Assembly: GCA_963714035.1 (NCBI GenBank)
Contig: OY970224.1
Coordinates: 1,674,001 to 1,738,000, forward strand
Source of the DNA: DATFVB01 sp963714035
Lineage (GTDB): Bacteria; Acidobacteriota; Thermoanaerobaculia; UBA5066; DATFVB01
DNA length: 64,000 nt
Direction of reading: 5' to 3'
This document shows positions 57,570-64,000 of this stretch, in pieces; positions within the stretch are counted from its first letter, which is position 1; each line of letters begins with the position of its first letter. Below the pieces are notes generated by a model, which was not told where the DNA came from, searched no databases, and worked only from the letters and a program-made list of their open reading frames with translations. Position numbers and translations under genes: made by a program.

Positions 57570-58991
57570 ATGAAACCTTCGATCCGCGGTCTTTTCGCCG
57601 TGCTCCTGCTCGGCGCCGCCGTGTCCGCCCGGGGCGACGTCCACTTCGGGCTCGTCGAGGATTCCGACGATCACCACTATTACCGTTCGTCCGGGCTCAC
57701 GAGCTTCGAGGTCCGCTTCGAAGGAGAAATCGAGCTCTCGCCCGATCGCGAGAGCGTCGCCGCGGTCGCGCCCGGCGCGTGGTTGGAGATCCAGAGCCGC
57801 CGTCTCTTCTCGCCGCGAACGCTCCGGGTGACCCGCGGGACCGACGGACGCCCCCAGGTCCGGTACTGGCTCGCGGACCGGCCGGGATCGGCGGAGCAGG
57901 CCCGGGACTACCTCGCGCGCAACCTGCCCGAGGCCGCGCGCGTGACGGCGGTCGGCGCGCGCCCCGAAGCGCGGCGACTCCTTCGGGAGGGCCCGAACCG
58001 GCTCCTCGACGCGGTCGGCGCCCTCGAGAGCGGAGCGGCCCAGGAAATCTATCTGGAGGAGCTCGCGGCCGCGGGACCGGTCGACGCCGCCGTCGGAAGG
58101 CGCGCCATCGAGACGGCCGGGCGGGAAATCTCTTCCAGCAGCCGGCTGCGGCGCGTGCTGACGCGGCTCGCCGAAGCGCTCCCCCCGAACCCGGAGCTGA
58201 CCGCCGCCCTGGCGCGAGCCTGCTCCGAGATTTCGTCGAGCTCGCAGAGCGGCGCCACCCTCGCCGTGATCGCGGAGAAGCGGGGCGTGCCTCCTTCCGC
58301 CGCCCGGGACTACGCGCATTCGATCGCCGAGATCTCTTCTTCCTCCGAGGCGGCGACCGCGGTCGAGCGGGTCGGACGGTACGCGACGGATGGAACCACG
58401 GTCGAGGCCCTGTCCGGCGCGGCGGAGTCGATCGCCTCGTCGGCCGAGCTCCGTCGGGCGCTCACGAGCCTGGCGCACCATCCCGCACTGGCGCCCGGCT
58501 CGCTCGCGCGGGTCCTCGCGGCGGGAAAGCGGATTTCGTCGTCCTCGGAAAAATCGTCGTTTCTCGAGGACGCCGCGAGCGGCGCCGTCGCGTCGCCGCA
58601 GGCGCTCTCCGCTTATCTGGCGACCGCGACCACGATCGAATCCTCCTCCGAGACCCGCCGCGCGCTCGCCGCGCTCCTCCGCAACGGCGTGAAGGGCGAT
58701 GGCCTCGCCGAGATCCTCGGAGTCGCCCGCAAAATCGACTCGTCGTCTCAGAAGGCGGATCTGCTCGTCGACGCCGCTCCGGCCTCCTCGGACGCGTCCT
58801 CGTTTGCGGCCTATCTCGCCTGCGCGCGCACGATCGAGTCGTCGTCGGAAATGGGACGCGCGATCCGGGCGCTCGTCGAGAAGGCCAGTCTCACGGCCGA
58901 CCAGCGCAAGAGCGTCATGGATTTCGCGGAACGCGAGATTTCGAGCTCGGGCGAGCGGGAGGCGGTTCTGCACGCCGCCCTCTCTCGCTGA
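57570..58991 (+). CDS. Exported helical-repeat protein with (I/V)-x-SSSE repeats
   Basis: A 473-residue protein with a signal peptide, a domain of about 110 residues (HFGLVEDSDDHHYYRSS, then beta-rich), and from about residue 180 a series of helical repeats, each about 35 residues, with ISSSS or IESSSE or IDSSSQ at the turn (ISSSSRL, ISSSSQS, ISSSSEA, ISSSSEK, IESSSET, IDSSSQK, IESSSEM, ISSSGE). The pattern resembles helical repeats with ISSDYE-type turns found next to M56/BlaR-type proteins, here with Ser in place of Asp-Tyr. Function unknown. It starts 58 bases from the divergent M13 gene. Confidence 0.65.
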   Translation: MKPSIRGLFAVLLLGAAVSARGDVHFGLVEDSDDHHYYRSSGLTSFEVRFEGEIELSPDRESVAAVAPGAWLEIQSRRLFSPRTLRVTRGTDGRPQVRYWLADRPGSAEQARDYLARNLPEAARVTAVGARPEARRLLREGPNRLLDAVGALESGAAQEIYLEELAAAGPVDAAVGRRAIETAGREISSSSRLRRVLTRLAEALPPNPELTAALARACSEISSSSQSGATLAVIAEKRGVPPSAARDYAHSIAEISSSSEAATAVERVGRYATDGTTVEALSGAAESIASSAELRRALTSLAHHPALAPGSLARVLAAGKRISSSSEKSSFLEDAASGAVASPQALSAYLATATTIESSSETRRALAALLRNGVKGDGLAEILGVARKIDSSSQKADLLVDAAPASSDASSFAAYLACARTIESSSEMGRAIRALVEKASLTADQRKSVMDFAEREISSSGEREAVLHAALSR

Positions 58992-59001
58992 GAGGACGCA
59001 G

Positions 59002-59062
59002 GAAAGGCGCGGTGATACGCGCCGTTATACGGGACGCGTCTTCCGGCACGTCTGACCGCGCC
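59002..59062. repeat. Palindromic intergenic element, reduced copy E (inverted)
   Basis: A 61-bp version: AAGGCGCGGT (59002-59011) pairs with ACCGCGCCTT (59053-59062). On the minus strand it holds GACGTGC (59044-59050) and CGTATAAC (59022-59029) but lacks the whole inner stem. It shows that the outer stem and the two boxes are the minimal conserved unit. Confidence 0.8.
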
Positions 59063-59114
59063 TTAAGAACATGCGTTTGGCCCGCCACGACACTCGACCG
59101 ATCGTGTGCATTGA

Positions 59115-59243
59115 GGCCGCGGCCAGAGGGGTTGGAAGACGGGCTCGGGCGAGCCGGCCCCCGGGCGAGGCGTACTGGAAACGTACGTTGAGCCCGGGGG
59201 CGGCTCGCCCGAGCGCGTATAACGGTCCCTATGGCCGCGGGCC
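59115..59243. repeat. Palindromic intergenic element, copy D
   Basis: Outer stem GGCCGCGGCC (59115-59124) pairs with GGCCGCGG-GCC (59233-59243), reaching the stop codon of the Yip1-family gene. CGTATAAC is at 59216-59223; the GACGTGC box is altered to GAGGGGT. The inner stem CTCGGGCGAGCCG-g-CCCCCG pairs with the complementary run CGGGGGCGGCTCGCCCGAG, with the same unpaired base as in A and B. Confidence 0.85.
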
Positions 59244-59950
59244 TATAGCGAGTACGAACTGGCGCGGTGGTGCGTGGCGAAGAGAAGCCCGAACACCACC
59301 ACCAGGCAGAGCACGACGAGACCGAAAAGCAGCGCGATCGGCACGAGCACGGCCGCGAGCGCGCGCCCCGGCGTCGTTCGATGCAGGCGCGCGATTCCCT
59401 TGACGGCGAGCACGATCCACCAGACGAACGCGACGAGGCCGCCCACGAAGGGGATGACCTGCGCCAGACTGCAGACCGACGAATAGCCGATCACCCGGAA
59501 CGTCCCCTCGAAGCCCGACGCCGAGCCGCGCGCGGCCCCGACGATCAGCACGAAGAGATGGAGGATCGCCGAGACGACGAAGAGGAAGACCACGATCGTG
59601 ATCGCGGCAACAAACGGCCACACGACGATTCCGCAGCCGGTCGGCCGCCGCATCGCCCATCCCCAGCGCCGATACATCGCGCCGGGAAACATCCGCACCC
59701 AGGGGGAGACGAAGATCCACCGGTAGACGAACGACACCGCGGCCCCGAGAAACGAAACGATGAGTCCGAAGAGAAGCGGCGATTCGAGGCCCGCGCGCTC
59801 CGGCGTGATTCGCCAGGCCTCGTCCGGCCGCGTGACGAAGAGCCGGAGGGTCTCGACGAACGCTCCGACGGGATCCCGGCCGCGCTGCGGCTGCCGTTCC
59901 CAGGGAAGCGTTCCGGCGTCGGCGGCGGGATCGGGGGGAAGAGAGGACAT
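59243..59950 (-). CDS. Yip1-family membrane protein
   Basis: A 235-residue protein with a hydrophilic N-terminus (about 1-50, including FVETLRLFVTRPDEAWR) and about five membrane segments (LLFGLIVSFLGAAVSFVYRW, VWPFVAAITIVVFLFVVSAI, FEGTFRVIGYSSVCSLAQVIPF, FVWWIVLAVKGIARLH, LAAVLVPIALLFGLVVLC). This is the Yip1 layout; bacterial members are of unknown function. Element D reaches its stop codon. Confidence 0.75.
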   Translation of the reverse strand: MSSLPPDPAADAGTLPWERQPQRGRDPVGAFVETLRLFVTRPDEAWRITPERAGLESPLLFGLIVSFLGAAVSFVYRWIFVSPWVRMFPGAMYRRWGWAMRRPTGCGIVVWPFVAAITIVVFLFVVSAILHLFVLIVGAARGSASGFEGTFRVIGYSSVCSLAQVIPFVGGLVAFVWWIVLAVKGIARLHRTTPGRALAAVLVPIALLFGLVVLCLVVVFGLLFATHHRASSYSL

Positions 59951-60061
59951 GAATAACCTCCTTCTCCGTTTCTCCGAATTATGCCACCGCGAGCGTTCCG
60001 CGACGATAAACTTCCCGACGCCGGGGCCATATCTTTCGCCGCTCCGTCGAAAGGAGATTCC

Positions 60062-63000
60062 GTGCGTTCGACGCTCCGATTCGCCTTCCTCCTCCTGCTC
60101 GCCGCGGCGCCCGCCGCCTTCGCGGAGCCTCCCGACGCCGGCGCGACCCGGCTTCTGCGCTATCCGACGGTCTCGAAGGACCGGATCGCCTTCGTCTATG
60201 CCGGAGACGTCTGGACGGTCCCGCTCGAAGGCGGGACGGCGCACCGCCTGACGTCCGACGCCGGCGAGGAGCTCTTCCCCCGTTTCTCCCCGGACGGAAA
60301 GTGGATCGCCTTCACCGGCCACATGAGCGGCACGCCGCAGGTCTGGGTGATCGCCGCCGACGGCGGTCCGGCGCGGCAGCTGACCTTCCACAACGACGTC
60401 GGGCCGATGCCGCCCCGCGGCGGGATCGACAACCAGGTGATGGGCTGGACGCCGGACGGCTCGAAGGTGCTCTTCACCGCCCATCGGGTTCCGTGGAGCG
60501 AACGCCTCGGCAGGCCCTACCTCGTTCCCGCGGCCGGGGGAATGGAAGAGCCGATCGCGATCGCCAAGGGAGCGGGCGGGACGTTCTCTCCCGACGGGAA
60601 GCGGTACGTCTTCACGCCCGACATGCGCGAGTTCCGCACCTGGAAGCGCTATCGCGGAGGAAATGCCCAGGACGTCTGGATCTACGACCTCGAGAACAAC
60701 ACCTCGAAGCGGATCACGAACGACCCGGCGACGGACAACCAGCCGATGTGGGTCGGCGACACGATCTATTTCACGTCCGACCGCGGCCCGAAGATGAAGT
60801 TGAACCTCTGGGCGTACGACCTCGCGACGGGCGCGACGCGCCAGGTCACGAGCCACGACCGCTGGGACGTCCTGTGGCCCTCCGCCGGCGAGGGCTCGAT
60901 CGTCTACGAGAACGGCGGATGGATCTGGCGGTACGACACGAAGACCGGACGCTCCGAGCGCGTCCCGATCCGCGTCTCCGGGGACCTTCCCCTCGCGGAG
61001 CCCTATTTCAAGAACGTCAAGGGGGACATCGCGTCGGCCGACCTGTCGCCGTCGGGCAAGCGCGCGGTCTTCGAAGCGCGCGGCGAGATCTTCACCGTGC
61101 CCGCGAAGGAAGGGGAAATTCGGAACCTGACGGCCTCCCCCGGCGTGCGCGAGACCTCTCCCGCCTGGTCGCCCGACGGCGAATGGATCGCGTATCTGTC
61201 CGACCGGACGGGCGAGTACGAGATCTGGGTTCGCCGCAGCGACGGCTCCGGCGAGGAACGCCGCGTCACGCACGACGGCGACGTGTGGCGCTTCGGGCCC
61301 CTCTGGTCGCCCGATTCGAAGAAGCTCGCCTTCGGCGACAAGAAGGAGCGGCTTCGCTGGGTGGACGTGGCGAGCGGGAAGGTCACGGACGTCGACCGCG
61401 GGACCTACTCCGACATCACCGACTACCGCTGGTCGCCGGACAGCCGCTGGATCGTGTACCCGAAGGAGACGCTCGAAACGAAGCTTCCCGCGATCTGGGT
61501 CTATTCGCTCGAGCAGGGAAAGACGTCCCGGCTGACCTCCGGCTGGGCGGCCGACGGTGAGCCGGTCTTCGACCCCACCGGCCGCTATCTCTATTTCCTG
61601 TCGAACCGCGACTTCCGCCTGACCTTCTCGGCGTTCGAGTTCAACTACGTGTACACGGACGCGACGCGGGTCTACGTCGGCGTGCTGTCGAAGAACGGCC
61701 CTGCGCTCTTCCTGCCGCGGAGCGACGAAGAGGAGGTGCATCTCTCCGCCGACGAGCTCCGCGGGAAGGAGAAACCCGCCAAGGGCGGCCAGGGGATGCA
61801 GGTCGAGAAGCAGCCCGCTCCCGCCGGCGAGAAGAAGCCGGAGCCCGCCAATTCCGCGGCCACGGGGACGCCCTCGCGCGTCGAGATCGACGTCGAGGGC
61901 TTCGAGTCGCGCGTCCGCGCGATCCCGACCGCCTCCGGAAATTATTCGACGCTCGCGGCGACGTCGAAGGGCGTTCTCTACGTCTCGGGGACCGGCCCCC
62001 ACACGAAGCTCGCGCTCTACGACGTCGAGGAAAAGAAGGAAAAGACGATCCTGGACGGCGTCGACAATTACGCACTCTCCGCCGACGGCGCCCACGTCCT
62101 CTTCCATCACGGACAGAGCTACGGCATCGCCGAGGTCAAGCCCGACCAGAAACCGGGTGACGGCGTGCTCGCGCTCGACCGGCTCGAGATGCGGATCGAG
62201 CCGCGAGCCGAATGGGCGCAGGAATTCACCGACGCCTGGCGCATCCTTCGCGACTGGTACTACGACCCCGGGATGAACGGCGTCGACTGGAACGACGTTC
62301 GCGCGCGCTACGGAGAGCTGGTCCCGTTCGTCGCGAACCGGAACGATCTCGATTACGTCTTCGGCGAGATGGCGGGCGAGATCGGCTCGGGCCACACCTA
62401 CGTCTCCCCCTCCGCGGATACCGAGGGAAAACGCATCGAGGGCGGCCTCCTCGGCGCCGACGTCGAGGCCGACTCCTCCGGGTACTTCCGGATCGCGAGA
62501 ATCTTCCCCGGCGAGAACTGGCACGAGGACTTCCGCTCGCCGCTGACGGAGCCCGGAATCGACGTGCGGCCCGGCGATCTGATTCTCGCCGTGGACGGCG
62601 TTTCGACGAAAGGCGTCGACAACTTCTACCGCCTGCTGGAGAACAAGGCCGACCGGATCGTGACTCTCCTCGTCAACGGCCGCCCTTCCGTCGCCGGCGC
62701 GCGCGAGGAGCGGGTCAAGCCCGTCAAGAGCGAGCAGAACCTCCGCTACCTCGGCTGGGTCGCGAGCCGGCGCGCCGCCGTCGAGAAGGCTTCGGGCGGC
62801 CGCATCGGCTACATCCATCTCCCCAACACCGCGATCGAGGGAAACCGCGAGCTCTTCAAGGCGTTCTATCCCCAGACCGGCAAGGACGCGCTGATCGTGG
62901 ACGACCGCTACAACGGAGGCGGGTTCATCCCCGATCGCATGATCGAGCTCCTCGACCGGCCCCTTCTGAATTACTGGGTCCGCCGGAGCCTCGAGCCGGT

Positions 63001-63412
63001 GACGACGCCGTCGTTCGTCTCGGCCGGACCGAAGGTGTGCCTGATCAATCCCCAGGCGGGCTCCGGCGGCGACGCGTTCCCGTACTACTTCCGAAAGCTC
63101 GGAATGGGTCCGTTGATCGGGACGACGACCTGGGGCGGCCTGATCGGAATCTCCGGGACGCCGTCCCTCGCCGACGGCGGATCGATTTCGGCGCCGTCCT
63201 TCCGGTTCCTGGCGACCGACGGGAAATGGGCCGTGGAGAACGAAGGCGTGAAGCCGGACGAGGAGGTCGTCGACACCCCGGACGCGCTCGCCGCCGGCCG
63301 CGACCCGAGCCTCGAGCGCGCGATCGAATATCTGAAGGGCGAGCTGGCGAAGAAAGCGCCGAAGAAGCTCGTCATTCCCCCCGCGCCCGGAAGTCCGACC
63401 GCGCCGCGCTGA
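60062..63412 (+). CDS. Tricorn-like S41 protease, secreted
   Basis: A 1,116-residue protein: signal peptide (STLRFAFLLLLAAAPAAFA), two beta-propellers (about 25-680, with SKDRIAFVYAGDVWTVPLEGG and repeated F-S-P-D-G-K), a PDZ domain (about 800-890) and a C-terminal S41 domain. Candidate catalytic residues are His in EIGSGHTYVSPS (about 777) and the nucleophile in NPQAGSGGDAFPYYF (about 1001), as in archaeal tricorn. An Ala/Lys/Pro-rich loop at about 585-605 is an insertion. Tricorn enzymes cut oligopeptides; with a signal peptide this one should work in the periplasm. AAGGAG precedes GTG 60062. Confidence 0.9.
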   Translation: MRSTLRFAFLLLLAAAPAAFAEPPDAGATRLLRYPTVSKDRIAFVYAGDVWTVPLEGGTAHRLTSDAGEELFPRFSPDGKWIAFTGHMSGTPQVWVIAADGGPARQLTFHNDVGPMPPRGGIDNQVMGWTPDGSKVLFTAHRVPWSERLGRPYLVPAAGGMEEPIAIAKGAGGTFSPDGKRYVFTPDMREFRTWKRYRGGNAQDVWIYDLENNTSKRITNDPATDNQPMWVGDTIYFTSDRGPKMKLNLWAYDLATGATRQVTSHDRWDVLWPSAGEGSIVYENGGWIWRYDTKTGRSERVPIRVSGDLPLAEPYFKNVKGDIASADLSPSGKRAVFEARGEIFTVPAKEGEIRNLTASPGVRETSPAWSPDGEWIAYLSDRTGEYEIWVRRSDGSGEERRVTHDGDVWRFGPLWSPDSKKLAFGDKKERLRWVDVASGKVTDVDRGTYSDITDYRWSPDSRWIVYPKETLETKLPAIWVYSLEQGKTSRLTSGWAADGEPVFDPTGRYLYFLSNRDFRLTFSAFEFNYVYTDATRVYVGVLSKNGPALFLPRSDEEEVHLSADELRGKEKPAKGGQGMQVEKQPAPAGEKKPEPANSAATGTPSRVEIDVEGFESRVRAIPTASGNYSTLAATSKGVLYVSGTGPHTKLALYDVEEKKEKTILDGVDNYALSADGAHVLFHHGQSYGIAEVKPDQKPGDGVLALDRLEMRIEPRAEWAQEFTDAWRILRDWYYDPGMNGVDWNDVRARYGELVPFVANRNDLDYVFGEMAGEIGSGHTYVSPSADTEGKRIEGGLLGADVEADSSGYFRIARIFPGENWHEDFRSPLTEPGIDVRPGDLILAVDGVSTKGVDNFYRLLENKADRIVTLLVNGRPSVAGAREERVKPVKSEQNLRYLGWVASRRAAVEKASGGRIGYIHLPNTAIEGNRELFKAFYPQTGKDALIVDDRYNGGGFIPDRMIELLDRPLLNYWVRRSLEPVTTPSFVSAGPKVCLINPQAGSGGDAFPYYFRKLGMGPLIGTTTWGGLIGISGTPSLADGGSISAPSFRFLATDGKWAVENEGVKPDEEVVDTPDALAAGRDPSLERAIEYLKGELAKKAPKKLVIPPAPGSPTAPR

Positions 63413-63427
63413 TCCGGCGGCGCTTCG

Positions 63428-64000
63428 CTATCCCGAGGAGCGGGGAAGGACGCGGATGACGCCGGCGTCGAGCAGACGCTTCAAGGCCCGGAGCGCGTCC
63501 ATTTCCGACCGCCCGGAAGCGCGGATCACCTCGGTGACGTCTGAGTGGCCGTCGATGCGAGAGACGAGGAATCCGTCGATCGGGGACAGCTTCAGGCGCT
63601 CGAGGCGGTCTTCGGCGATCGCGACGACGGGCGCCTCCTCCGGCCCGAACGCGGTCTCGTACAGGTTCTGCTTGTAGCGGACCCGGGCGCGCGGTACCGC
63701 CTCCGCGAGGCCCGGGATTTCCCAGTGGAGGCTCTCGAGCGCCTCCAGGACCTGGACGGCGGTTCCCCACCGGCCGCGATTCTCGGCGTCCATCGCCTCG
63801 GCGAATCGCGCTTCCAGCCGCTGCCGGCGCGGCGCCGCCGCCGACACGTCGCTCGCGCGCGCGAGCCCGTTGCGCGCGAGGTCCGAGATCGCCTCGATGA
63901 TCGTGTATTCCGAAAAGGGCAGCTCGCCGCAGATCCGGCCGATCGTCCGCTCTCCGTCGAGGAGCGGGAGGACGACCCGCGCGACGCGCGGATTCTCGTA
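63428..64000 (-). CDS. Winged-helix protein, C-terminal part (cut by window edge)
   Basis: The frame is open to the right edge and covers 190 residues. Two similar domains are visible: VLPLLDGERTIGRICGELPF with IIEAISDLARNGLAR at the start, and GFLVSRIDGHSDVTEVIRA with ALRALKRLLDAGVIRV at the end. Each resembles the winged-helix tail of DUF4388-type proteins of Acidobacteriota and Deltaproteobacteria. A helical linker lies between (about 55-100). The N-terminus lies outside the window. It is convergent with the tricorn-like gene, 15 bases apart. Confidence 0.65.
   Translation of the reverse strand, partial: YENPRVARVVLPLLDGERTIGRICGELPFSEYTIIEAISDLARNGLARASDVSAAAPRRQRLEARFAEAMDAENRGRWGTAVQVLEALESLHWEIPGLAEAVPRARVRYKQNLYETAFGPEEAPVVAIAEDRLERLKLSPIDGFLVSRIDGHSDVTEVIRASGRSEMDALRALKRLLDAGVIRVLPRSSG

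Noticed and set aside
59951..62818. Upstream extension of the Yip1-family frame through the tricorn-like gene (about 950 codons)
   Set aside because: The extension is antisense to a clearly real protease gene; the Yip1-like protein starts at 59950 with a normal N-terminus.

Overview
This is a high-GC (roughly two-thirds G+C), densely coded bacterial chromosome segment with no phage, plasmid or CRISPR signature. A TonB-dependent receptor with an N-terminal carboxypeptidase-regulatory domain, an OmpA-like porin, a tricorn-type protease, a DUF885 protein, a large VPS10/BNR-repeat protein and many secreted peptidases together point to a diderm Acidobacteriota member, most plausibly of the Thermoanaerobaculia type. 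That placement is inferred; the complete 16S gene at 44458-46015 (minus strand) would settle it.

Layout. 1-4400 holds the 3' end of glycerol kinase, a monofunctional peptidoglycan transglycosylase, an SdrD-B-repeat surface protein and an OmpA-like porin. 4665-9196 holds a TonB-dependent receptor flanked by two paralogous small ribbon-helix-helix-like proteins, plus a DUF983 protein. 9212-20058 holds a DUF1223 protein with a membrane protein, a MocR regulator, DUF885 and M28 peptidases, two secreted or membrane proteins of unknown function, an RhlE-type helicase and an FHA-GGDEF protein. 20490-23326 (minus) holds an ATP-grasp ligase with a zinc metallopeptidase, then a class D-like sortase. 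23405-30106 holds a VPS10/BNR protein, DUF1684 and an Ig-repeat surface protein with an IPTL-like C-terminus. 30170-37846 holds an ABC-F protein, a methyltransferase, an SDR that lacks its catalytic Tyr/Lys, a sulfite-oxidase-fold protein and an amino-acid permease operon. 37967-40228 is a large fibre-like surface protein.

40245-46388 is an rRNA operon read on the minus strand: two tandem promoters, 16S, tRNA-Ile(GAT), tRNA-Ala(TGC), 23S, 5S, and a terminator block that has been tandemly copied. 46451-64000 is rich in peptidases: HExxH protein, S9 peptidase, oligopeptidase B-like S9A, gamma-glutamyltransferase, M13 and a tricorn-like S41 protease. It also holds a helical-repeat protein, a Yip1-family protein, an antitoxin with a decayed toxin, and the end of a winged-helix protein.

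Together the exported peptidases (M28, DUF885, S9 x2, GGT, M13, tricorn-like) and the APC permease suggest a cell that lives by degrading proteins and peptides.

The most unusual signal is not a protein. A family of about 130-bp palindromic elements sits between convergent genes at 4499, 20362, 32637 and 59115, with a 61-bp reduced copy at 59002 and a related element at 35214. The copies share an outer stem whose sequence changes with matching changes on the other side, an inner stem of about 22 bp with a single unpaired base in a conserved place, and conserved GACGTGC and CGTATAAC boxes. Several end within a few bases of a stop codon. The conservation looks like selection on folded RNA or single-stranded DNA.
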